Source of the DNA: Nitrospirota bacterium
GTDB lineage: Bacteria; Nitrospirota; Nitrospiria; Nitrospirales; UBA8639
NCBI GenBank assembly: GCA_029864405.1
Contig: JAOTTP010000015.1
Span: 1 to 47,655 of the forward strand
DNA: 47,655 nt
Direction: 5' to 3'
Shown: piece by piece, positions 16,672 through 23,845 of the stretch
Numbering within the stretch: position 1 is the stretch's first letter
Layout of the letters: every line of letters starts with the position of its first letter
Notes under the pieces: generated by a model
Database searches by the model: none
Seen by the model: only the letters and a program-made list of their open reading frames with translations
Told to the model about the DNA's origin: nothing
Position numbers and translations under genes: made by a program

Positions 16672-17127
16672 TTACTTCATATTTCGAATGATCGTTTCTT
16701 CTCTGGAGCTTCTGGTTCCTGACACGCAGCAACGGTTGGCCACCGGCTGCGGCTCCGAGCGTTTCAAAAAACATTGTCCTTGAGCGGGCCCAGGGTTTGG
16801 CTTCACGAAAGTGAAGGCCTGACAATTTCCATCTCCCGCGCAGCGAGTACGGCAGGATTCGGGACTGACTTCCATGTGTTGTGCATAGTCATTGCCAGGC
16901 CGATCGAAATCGTTCTCCAATTGAAATGGTCCCTGTAGACTCTTGAGGATATTCGAGAGGGTTTCCATGGCCTTTGCTCTCCTTTCCATATACATCTGTA
17001 GCTTTAACTGCTCAATTTCCCCCTGGCTTCCCAATCCTTCCCGATATTGTGCGGAAATATTCGATTGATCCGCCGGAAGCCGGCGGCCCTGTTGTCCGTC
17101 GCCAAACCGGACGACTCCGTGGCCTGA
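16672..17127 (-). CDS. PAN/apple-domain segment, probably 3' part of a frameshifted PGxY gene
   Basis: The frame stays open from a stop at 17128-17130 down to 16672 and has no ATG before about 16995; only a TTG at 17032-17034 could start it earlier. Its C-terminal 75 residues match the PAN_4 type (DFDRPGNDY, CRTRC, CQAFTFV, ending CCVSG), a disulfide-bonded adhesion fold. The sequence upstream of the TTG also reads like protein (GRRLPADQSNISAQYREG, then QGEIEQLKLQ). It overlaps the end of the PGxY gene at 17004 in another frame. I infer a single PGxY-helix-PAN gene split by an indel or by frameshifting between 17004 and 17127. Confidence 0.65.
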   Translation of the reverse strand, partial: SGHGVVRFGDGQQGRRLPADQSNISAQYREGLGSQGEIEQLKLQMYMERRAKAMETLSNILKSLQGPFQLENDFDRPGNDYAQHMEVSPESCRTRCAGDGNCQAFTFVKPNPGPAQGQCFLKRSEPQPVANRCCVSGTRSSREETIIRNMK

Positions 17128-17669
17128 TCAAGTTGGTAGCGTCTGGTGACACGAAAATTTCCCCTGGTCTGGATGCCGCTGACCGAACCGGTAGCCTCAA
17201 GAGCCATACCATCGGGTAGAAATACGACCACATGATGAATATCTTGGTTGTCATCCTCACGGATCAGATGCGCTTCCGGAGTCTTCACACGTTGGTCGTG
17301 TGTGGTTCGAGTGGCTTGGAGCCTGACCGTTCCGTGTTCGTGCCAAAAGACCAGTCGGGGTTCACCTTGAGTGAGGGGCTCGACCAGATACGCGCCGGGG
17401 GGAGCAACAACTGGCTTGCCATCGGGGCCACCAAAATGCAGAGCTTGGTCCAAGTGAATCAACAGATAAGTCAGCGTATCGTTTGCCAGCGTCGACGTGT
17501 CCGGTTCTCCCGCAGCCGTTGCTGACCAGGCGGTGGAGTAATAAGTTTCAAGATTGAGAAGAGTCCACACGAACAAGAGACAGGCTGCGGACAAGGGACA
17601 GGCTGCGGAAAGGATGTTCGGTAAACTCATGGATTGTCCTTTTCTTCCAACACGTATCTTTTTCCCCAT
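17004..17669 (-). CDS. Exported PGxY-domain protein, probably truncated by frameshift
   Basis: 221 residues from the ATG at 17667-17669 (AGAAGGG upstream). A longer frame upstream is out of phase with the tail remnant there. Order: a long signal peptide or anchor (about 1-50), PGxY domain (about 75-175, DQALHF, PPGAYLVEP, FLPDGMALEA, ending SGIQTRGNF), then about 45 Arg-rich residues that look less protein-like than the overlapping alternative frame. The alternative frame leads into the PAN domain. The S-R-G end is followed by VTRRY, as in the 15928-16602 product. Confidence 0.75.
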   Translation of the reverse strand: MGKKIRVGRKGQSMSLPNILSAACPLSAACLLFVWTLLNLETYYSTAWSATAAGEPDTSTLANDTLTYLLIHLDQALHFGGPDGKPVVAPPGAYLVEPLTQGEPRLVFWHEHGTVRLQATRTTHDQRVKTPEAHLIREDDNQDIHHVVVFLPDGMALEATGSVSGIQTRGNFRVTRRYQLDQATESSGLATDNRAAGFRRINRIFPHNIGKDWEARGKLSS

Positions 17670-17688
17670 ATTGAACCCTTCTTCTCTG

Positions 17689-17961
17689 TCACTTTCCTTT
17701 TTCCTCCGGTACCGGCGGTGAGGGAGTGGTTGCCTCGCCCTCAATGCCATGCCACGAGACCGGGGCATTCTGATCGGGGAGGACCGAAGGCCTCGTCTCC
17801 CTAAGCACAGATGAGGGAGGTGTCTGTGCATAGGTCCTTGCACTGCTTAATGAATAGGGCAAGTCCGTTATACCGTGCGAGTTGTCAGCGTCTAGTGAGA
17901 AAATTCTTGATGTCCGCGCTACCTGCCCATTCGGAAACGCTGTTTCTGAGGCGGTGACAAC
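17689..17961 (-). pseudogene. Orphan C-terminal tail of the GIEGE family
   Basis: An open frame with no ATG or GTG start of useful length (one TTG at 17860-17862) encodes a Ser/Pro-rich stretch ending SWHGIEGEATTPSPPVPEEK. This corresponds to the RRGIEGE tail of the Cys-rich proteins, with the Arg pair replaced by Trp-His. It begins within a few bases of the end of the 17975-18469 gene but in another frame. It is probably the decayed or frameshifted end of that gene. Confidence 0.6.
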
Positions 17962-17974
17962 CTACTGCATCGCC

Positions 17975-18469
17975 TTACCTCCACGGCTGAACCCCCGTGA
18001 TAATTGTTGCCCAAGCGCATCTGGCTTCGCACGTGGATCCTGCACCTTTTCCGCAGTGTGCCTCACTTCCTATTATAGCCGTTGAGCATGTATCTTCAGT
18101 CATGGTGCCCTCAGAAGTTACACATCTACAGCTCAAACTGGTCGCTCCCTGACCGCCTCCACTCCCCCCGGCAATTCGTGCCGTTACTTGATTGTTCGGT
18201 CCTGGTTCGAGCACGTAGCCCGGCTGCGCTACAATTTTGTTTCCTTGCCGAACAAATCCCTGCCGTGTTTTTGGAGGCGGTTGCACTTGCTCGAATTGTG
18301 CATCAGGAGTCGCCATACGCGGCACCGCACGATCTTGTACCTCTTGATCGGTCTGGGCTGAGGATGTGGACGGCTCCCCAGCCTGCACGGAGATTGTGAC
18401 GCCGAGTCCGAGTGCTAATGCGAGAGCCGCCGAACCGAATGCTGCAAGACGAGTGGTAGACCGTTTCAT
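17975..18469 (-). CDS. Small exported Cys-rich protein with DRA motif
   Basis: 164 residues from the ATG at 18467-18469, chosen for AGGAGGG upstream and the signal peptide that starts there (about 1-31). VQDRAVP follows, then a linker and a C-terminal domain with six Cys (LSCRCVTSEGTMTEDTC, AHCGKGAG, CEARC). It is related in layout to the 13581 and 14274 products. The expected RRGIEGE tail is missing here and appears out of frame directly downstream. A remnant of dsbA lies 80 bp upstream, mirroring the dsbA-then-Cys-rich order at 15.9-14.3 kb. Confidence 0.75.
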   Translation of the reverse strand: MKRSTTRLAAFGSAALALALGLGVTISVQAGEPSTSSAQTDQEVQDRAVPRMATPDAQFEQVQPPPKTRQGFVRQGNKIVAQPGYVLEPGPNNQVTARIAGGSGGGQGATSLSCRCVTSEGTMTEDTCSTAIIGSEAHCGKGAGSTCEARCAWATIITGVQPWR

Positions 18470-18549
18470 AAATCCCTCCTGTTGGTTGTGGATTGAGTTG
18501 CTGTGTCTGTCTTCCTCATTTCTCATTTCCCGTGCGTTTGATCAATTCC

Positions 18550-18663
18550 TTATAGGCCATTCAGATCCAACGCCCCCGGCACGAGTTCTGTGCTGAGGAT
18601 GAACCCAGGTGTGACGCTGATACCGAGGTCCTTCTCGAACGCCCGATTGCGGTCGATTGATAA
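18550..18663 (-). pseudogene. 3' remnant of a second dsbA-like gene
   Basis: In one frame this stretch encodes DRNRAFEKDLGI, TPGFILSTELVPGALDLNGL and a stop, closely matching the C-terminal 36 residues of the DsbA-like protein at 15112-15888 (RNRALARELGI, TPGFIIGTELVPGALDLKDL). Similarity ends abruptly at about 18663, and there is no start codon or active site. It keeps the cis-Pro region only. Confidence 0.85.
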
Positions 18664-18777
18664 GGTTTTTCTGTTTTGGAAGGATGTAATGAAAAATACG
18701 AGTGGGACTTCATTTGTTCTTCTCTTTCCCGAATTCCTTGTTCACAGGTTAAGGTGATATGGGCTGTGTAGTGGTAT

Positions 18778-18804
18778 GTCGAAAAAGATATATAAAAGGT
18801 TCAA
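18778..18804 (-). promoter_or_regulatory. Candidate ECF promoter, extended form
   Basis: TTGAACCTTT (18804-18795), 14 bases, GAC (18780-18778). It stands upstream of the dsbA remnant and the 17975-18469 gene. The spacer is AT-rich (TATATATC), unlike the GC-rich spacers at other sites, so the match is unlikely to be copied with a larger duplicated block. Confidence 0.7.
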
Positions 18805-19235
18805 TGACGCGAAGTCGTTGGGAAATAAAGGAGAGAGTAAAGAAGTTGGAAGGGCAAGCAAGAGGGAAGGGCTTGCTCTCGAATGCCCGGGAGAGGAAAG
18901 AGAATCGGGTTAACAGTTCAGGAGGATCGCATCCGTGGCGGTACCGCCCAAAGGGATAAAAGGGACGGTGGAGGAGATGGAGGATCCAGGTTGGAAACCG
19001 GCCATGTTCCATGGGACGTGAACCCTTTCATTTCTGATTGCTGGAGAACGGTACTCCGAATCAAGAATAACCGCAATATCCGCATTTCTTTTCGGGGAGA
19101 ATTCGGGCTTGAGGCTCTTTCAGATGTGAATAGACATGAGGGGAATTTCATGAATCCTGGTTGGAGGAACTGTGGCATGGGTTTACGTTAAAGGGTTGCG
19201 ACTCGCAGGAAAGATAGGTCTCACAGTTTAGCGGG

Positions 19236-19261
19236 GCGGAAGGAGGGGATCCTCCTTCCGC
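19236..19261. terminator. Hairpin downstream of the 19325-21145 gene
   Basis: A perfect 11-bp stem (19236-19246 with 19251-19261) with a 4-base loop, 60 bp after the stop at 19325. There is no U-tract on the minus strand, while TCACTTTT follows on the plus strand. It probably ends or stabilises the transcript. Confidence 0.55.
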
Positions 19262-19324
19262 TCACTTTTCATCTGATTTCAGAGGGGGCTCCTTGGAGCT
19301 ATACAATCATCAGGGACCCTACAC

Positions 19325-21145
19325 TTACTGTTGCTTGGAAAGGCGGATACCTACGCCTGCTTTTAACGCAATGTCCACGGGTGAAATGCTTTTGCCCGCC
19401 CCTACACTGACGGCAAATCCTTGAAAGTGGTCTAAAAAGAATTTGGGGGAGGTCAAGTCCCATTTCGGTTTGAAGGGGGCTTCGATCCGAAGTGGAAAGT
19501 CAAAGAAGACGTCCAGGCCGGCGTCCATGACTTTGGCCAGCTTGGGGTGAGGGAAGGGAAATCCGACCCCGGCTCCTAGGAACCATCCGCCGACGTCAAC
19601 CGGATTGACTCGTGGAAAGATGCCGACTGAGACTCCGCCGCCGCCACCCACATTCGTTTTCACCATTGCGGCCAGATCCAAGTACCAATGAGGTTGGTTT
19701 ACGAAATCGAACGCATAGCTCGCGCCCAATTCGCCTCCTCCGATTTTCGCCAAATTTCCTCCGATGCCGATGTTTGCTGAGGCCACGGAACCTCGAGAAC
19801 GGACACCGGAACTATTCGCGTTTTGTGATTCGTTCAAAGCTGCCCGTAACGGAGCTCCGACCATCTTTTCAAATGTGTTTTGGACTGTGGCCGCAGGTTT
19901 TTCGCATATGAGGTTTGGATCCATCATTTGATTGACCGCACGGGCATTTTTGGGATCTGCAAGAGTCAATCCGGCGTTAATCGCTTGTTGAATGGCCGGT
20001 CCCTGTTGTTGTTTGATGGTGTTGATGGCCTGTCTGAGCGCGTTCTGTGCTTGATCAAGTTTCAGCGCTTTTTCGAGGACGGTCATGATCGGTCCTAAAA
20101 TTCTGGCTTGCACTTCTGCCGCCACACGTGAAGCGGTGAGGCCGGCCTTGCACACCGCTTTGGCGGCAATCAGGGCACCTTGCGCCGCCTGTTTGGCCAC
20201 CCATTCCGCTTTTCTCTTGGCTTCCAACGCCGCTTTTTGAGCGAACTGTCCTGCGCTCTGTCCGGTCTGTTGGATGCCCTTCCCGATTTGCTGGGTTGTG
20301 CGTTTGGCGCCTTGTCCTACCCGATTGACCGTACTTTTGGCGCGGTTCACCGTTTTCCTCGCCCCTTTGGCAATATTTTGAAAGAGTCCCCGTTGATGAA
20401 TTCCGCTATAGGTTCCTAAAGCCTGCAAGCTTTCTCCAGTGGGAGCCATTAGGACGATAAAATGTAGATCAGCTTCTTCTTCGGCATCACCTGGTAAAGA
20501 CAGCGCTACTGAGGTGTCCAGAGCCCCATCATTTTTGTCTTGTTGGGCTTCCAAAAGGAGGCCCTCCCCTTTTTCAGGAGTCATCAACCGAATCCCTTCC
20601 CCCGCACTCTCCACGGTATAGGTCCCTGGCTGCACCTCAAGGCCATTCCCATCAGGGCTAAGAAAATGCACCGACTTTTCCAGATAGATTTTCATCGGAT
20701 CAGTGATCAGGGATTGCGGATCAACTGTGCGGGAGCGGATGCCGCTATACGTGCCTTCAGCTTCATAGACAAGCCCGCTTGGTAAGAACAGTGCCAGTAC
20801 GTGCTGGTCCGAGAAATCTCCCTCCGGCATCCCGGGAACTGAGACGGCCACGGGTTCAGTCAGGTCCTGATTATGCGTGTCCAAGGTAATGGCCAATTGG
20901 ATGGGTGATTTTCCATCTTGGGGACTGACTTGCAGGCTGTCAGCCAAGGGGGCTATCTCATAGCTGCCAGGCTGGAGTTGTACATTGTCTCCACTCAAGG
21001 TGGCAAAGTACGCGGGCTTTTCCAATTCGATAGTTCGGTTATTCAGGGAGTCATTCGCTCGCGCGCTGGTATTTAAGTCCATCATTGTCGCCGCCGTGAG
21101 ATATATCACCAGGGCTATAGATTGTTGCATTCGGGAGAATCGCAT
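19325..21145 (-). CDS. Exported protein with two PGxY domains, coiled coil and Gly-rich beta C-terminus
   Basis: 606 residues, GGAGG before the ATG, signal peptide (about 1-30). Two PGxY domains in tandem (about 37-140, ending SGIRSRTVD, and about 150-252, ending SGIHQRGLF) are the only doubled case in the window. An Ala/Lys/Gln-rich helical stretch (about 255-340) and a further helical region precede SGVRSRGS. A Gly-rich C-terminus of about 170 residues follows, with FQGF and SPVD. The last part resembles a beta-barrel or membrane-contacting sheet. It is a paralogue of the 5840-7207 product with one extra domain. The function is unknown. Confidence 0.83.
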   Translation of the reverse strand: MRFSRMQQSIALVIYLTAATMMDLNTSARANDSLNNRTIELEKPAYFATLSGDNVQLQPGSYEIAPLADSLQVSPQDGKSPIQLAITLDTHNQDLTEPVAVSVPGMPEGDFSDQHVLALFLPSGLVYEAEGTYSGIRSRTVDPQSLITDPMKIYLEKSVHFLSPDGNGLEVQPGTYTVESAGEGIRLMTPEKGEGLLLEAQQDKNDGALDTSVALSLPGDAEEEADLHFIVLMAPTGESLQALGTYSGIHQRGLFQNIAKGARKTVNRAKSTVNRVGQGAKRTTQQIGKGIQQTGQSAGQFAQKAALEAKRKAEWVAKQAAQGALIAAKAVCKAGLTASRVAAEVQARILGPIMTVLEKALKLDQAQNALRQAINTIKQQQGPAIQQAINAGLTLADPKNARAVNQMMDPNLICEKPAATVQNTFEKMVGAPLRAALNESQNANSSGVRSRGSVASANIGIGGNLAKIGGGELGASYAFDFVNQPHWYLDLAAMVKTNVGGGGGVSVGIFPRVNPVDVGGWFLGAGVGFPFPHPKLAKVMDAGLDVFFDFPLRIEAPFKPKWDLTSPKFFLDHFQGFAVSVGAGKSISPVDIALKAGVGIRLSKQQ

Positions 21146-21197
21146 GATCGCACCTCCGTTCTATAATGAGTAATCAATGATGTTGTTGTCTTTGTCA

Positions 21198-21222
21198 GTC
21201 GAATGAAAAATGAAAATGGTTC
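21198..21222 (-). promoter_or_regulatory. Candidate ECF promoter, GAACC-N17-GAC
   Basis: GAACC (21222-21218) and GAC (21200-21198) with 17 bases between, about 53 bp before the ATG of the 19325-21145 gene. The remaining gap to opgH (21223-21476) shows nothing else. Confidence 0.65.
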
Positions 21223-21476
21223 ATCTCTGATGAGAGCTCATCACAGTGACCATTACTGGCGCCCGGTTGTAAGGGAAGGGGGGATCTTATCGAATAGGCG
21301 TGGGGTAATCCAGTCTGGTGCGCTGGGGGAGAATTTGGACGATGGAATGTGGAGACGAAAAGAAAATGGCGAATATCCGAAAATTGGTTATAGCCGGCTA
21401 TGCGCAGCGCTGACGTAGGCAGATGTCATGTGGTGTATGGACAGGCCAGGAATGGTGAGGTGATGGGCAAATCCGT

Positions 21477-23600
21477 TCAGTGTTGAAAATGATGGTGAAG
21501 GGCTTTGCCCCAGTAGGAGTCAGGCGCAGCCTGCCAGGCCTGTTCATGGAGCCATTGCAAGCTGGCGCGGTCGCGTACCAGATGACAGAGTTCTTTTTGC
21601 GTGAGGGTGTGCGGGCCATGTTGAAAGCATCGTTTGCGGAGCGCGAGGATCATTTCCTGTTTTTTGCCACCTCGATGGGCATGAGCCATGGCTTGATGCA
21701 CCTGATTCAGCACCGGGTCCAGGATAGCCTGTATGGCGGGAGAAGATCGTTCAGTGTACGTCTCCAATTGAGGATAGGTCCTGGCATAGACATCATCCAG
21801 CAATGGTGAGCCATGACGTTCCTCAGGAACTTGTAAGAATCCCCAGCGCTTCAGTCGTTCACCTGGTCCCACCCGACTGAGAAAGACGGAGGTGGGTGCG
21901 GCAAACACGAGTGGTCCTGCGACCGGGAGGGACCAGAAAAAAAACATTTGATCAAGCCAGAAGGCGAATGCGGCCCAGGCTCCGGCAATCAGCGTCCCCG
22001 GTGCTTGATTCAAAATGGCAGCTGACCAGCGAGTTTCGTCTGTCCGATTCTGTCCGGCCCAACGCAACGTTGTGTTGAACAGTGCTTCCAACACAAAACG
22101 GGTATGGGCCAACATGCGGATGGGCGCCAGGAGGGTGGACACCACTATTTCCAACACGACACTGAACAGGAGACGAATAATTCCACCGTGCTGCTTTCCC
22201 CGTCGACATCGGATGACATCGATCACCGCAAGAAATTTTGGCAGAAAGAGCAGAAACAATGTGCTGCTGGCCAGAATGATTGCCCATTCCGGATTCCATT
22301 GTGGCCAAAGCGGAAACAGGCTATGAGGTTCCGGAAAATAATTAATCGGATACAGCACCAGCCGTGCGGCTTCAATCGTTGTCAACACCAAAAAAACTAA
22401 CCATAACGGGGAGGCCAGGTAGGACATAATTCCGTTCAAAAAGGCCATTCGATGAGCAGGCCGCAACCCAGGTTCAAACAGCATGAGCCAGAGATGCTGT
22501 AAATTGCCCTTGGCCCAGCGTTTATCGCGTTGCAGGTCATCCACCAGCGTGGGAGGGGATTCTTCATAGCTGTGAAACAGATCCGGTTCCAGCCAGACTT
22601 CATACCCGCCACGCCCCATAAATGCCGCTTCCACAAAATCGTGGCTGAGGATCGAGCCGTGAAAAAGCCCCGGTCCGGGAAGGCGCTTCAGTCCGCCATG
22701 CTCCATAAACGCCCGTGTGCGAATAATGGCGTTATGGCCCCAGTAGACCGCTTCACCAAGTTGCAGAGAGGCGAGTCCTGTCGTAAACAATGGGCCGTAG
22801 ACGTGATTGGCGAATTGCTGGACCCGTGCAAACATCGAACGGGCATTGATCAAGGTGGGGCTGGTTTGCAGAATGCCTGTTCGAGGTTCAGCCTGCATGA
22901 GTTGCACCATCGTGACCAGGGTGGATCCACCCATGAGACTATCCGCATCGAGAACGATCATATACTCATAGCCGCTACCCCAACGGCGAAGAAAGTCGGC
23001 AATATTGCCGCTTTTATAATGTTGGTTCAGAGACCGGCGCCGATAAAAGAGATGTCCGCCCGCTCCCAATTCCTGACATAACCGGTGCCAGGCGGCTTGT
23101 TCAGCCAACCAGACATCCGGGTTGCGGCTGTCGGAAAGAATAAAAAAATCAAAATGGTCTATATGTCCGGTCTTTTGCAATGATCGATACATCGCGCGAA
23201 TCCCGCCGAATGTCCGCTGAATGGGTTCGTGGTAGATCGGCATGACCACGGCTGTCCGTGATAGGGGTTGGGTCTGTAACTCCGCAGCGGTATGGCGTCC
23301 CAGTGGGGACAATCGATCACCGCCGAAACACCGGAGGACAAAGCCGAACATGCCAATCCAAAATCCAACTGAAATCCAGACGAATAGCACAAAAAACAGG
23401 GTGATAATCGCGATCTCCAGCATATTCCCACCGTGATAGGGAAGGATGGCGGTCATATAGAAAGAGGCCACACATGATTGGGCGAGAACTAAAAGCGTCA
23501 GTAGGGCGCGTCGGAGACCTGCGGCCATTCTCCAGCTCAGTTGTCTGGGGGTCGCGAGTGGACGTTGGGCCTCGTCGAATGTGCCTTCACCAATTTTCAT
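21477..23600 (-). CDS. opgH: Periplasmic glucan glucosyltransferase OpgH/MdoH
   Basis: 707 residues, an inner-membrane family 2 glucosyltransferase that makes the beta-glucan backbone of osmoregulated periplasmic glucans from UDP-glucose. Visible: N-terminal membrane segments (about 30-90), the GT core with VLDADSLMGG, the acceptor-side SHDFVEAAF, and the QRDKRWAKGN motif (Q-x-x-R-W type), then several C-terminal membrane helices. Length is shorter than the roughly 850 residues of E. coli OpgH, mainly at the N-terminus. Its ATG overlaps the stop of the 82-residue gene before it (ATGA), indicating translational coupling in an opgG-orf-opgH operon. Confidence 0.95.
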   Translation of the reverse strand: MKIGEGTFDEAQRPLATPRQLSWRMAAGLRRALLTLLVLAQSCVASFYMTAILPYHGGNMLEIAIITLFFVLFVWISVGFWIGMFGFVLRCFGGDRLSPLGRHTAAELQTQPLSRTAVVMPIYHEPIQRTFGGIRAMYRSLQKTGHIDHFDFFILSDSRNPDVWLAEQAAWHRLCQELGAGGHLFYRRRSLNQHYKSGNIADFLRRWGSGYEYMIVLDADSLMGGSTLVTMVQLMQAEPRTGILQTSPTLINARSMFARVQQFANHVYGPLFTTGLASLQLGEAVYWGHNAIIRTRAFMEHGGLKRLPGPGLFHGSILSHDFVEAAFMGRGGYEVWLEPDLFHSYEESPPTLVDDLQRDKRWAKGNLQHLWLMLFEPGLRPAHRMAFLNGIMSYLASPLWLVFLVLTTIEAARLVLYPINYFPEPHSLFPLWPQWNPEWAIILASSTLFLLFLPKFLAVIDVIRCRRGKQHGGIIRLLFSVVLEIVVSTLLAPIRMLAHTRFVLEALFNTTLRWAGQNRTDETRWSAAILNQAPGTLIAGAWAAFAFWLDQMFFFWSLPVAGPLVFAAPTSVFLSRVGPGERLKRWGFLQVPEERHGSPLLDDVYARTYPQLETYTERSSPAIQAILDPVLNQVHQAMAHAHRGGKKQEMILALRKRCFQHGPHTLTQKELCHLVRDRASLQWLHEQAWQAAPDSYWGKALHHHFQH

Positions 23601-23845
23601 GGTTTAAAACTCATGCTGCCGCGTGTGATGGGTGGAGCGGTGGTTGGAAGATCAGGATTTTGAATCGCAAAGTGGTCATGCACTCTCGTCATCACAAATT
23701 GCAGTGGATCTTTCTGCTCTGAAGCCAGTCCGGCCTCAACCAAGGTCAGAGCCTGCAGCATGACGTCGCGGGTTAATTCCACTCCCATAGCCGAGAGATA
23801 ATCGCAGACCCGTGAGAGGCTGTGTTCGGCAAGCGATCGGGCCAT
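23597..23845 (-). CDS. Small conserved-position protein between opgG and opgH
   Basis: 82 residues, no signal peptide, mainly helical (about 1-60, SLSRVCDYLSAMG, DVMLQALTLVEAG) with a Pro/Thr-rich end. It overlaps opgG by one base (TAATG) and opgH by ATGA, so the three are translationally coupled. In the enteric opgGH operon the two genes are adjacent, so the insert is unusual. A cytoplasmic regulator or assembly partner of OpgH is a guess from position; I do not recognise a family. Confidence 0.75.
   Translation of the reverse strand: MARSLAEHSLSRVCDYLSAMGVELTRDVMLQALTLVEAGLASEQKDPLQFVMTRVHDHFAIQNPDLPTTAPPITRGSMSFKP

Larger units (their letters stand above)
18664..19324. other. Intergenic stretch with promoter and hairpin only
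   Basis: About 660 bp between the dsbA remnant and the 19325-21145 gene. It holds the ECF-like site at 18778-18804 and the hairpin at 19236-19261. Two overlapping plus-strand frames (18759-18959, 18883-19191) have no recognisable product. Confidence 0.5.

Noticed and set aside
18759-19191. Two overlapping plus-strand frames of 66 and 102 codons
   Set aside because: Basic, low-information sequences without a matching ribosome binding site; they overlap the candidate promoter at 18778-18804 and each other in different frames.
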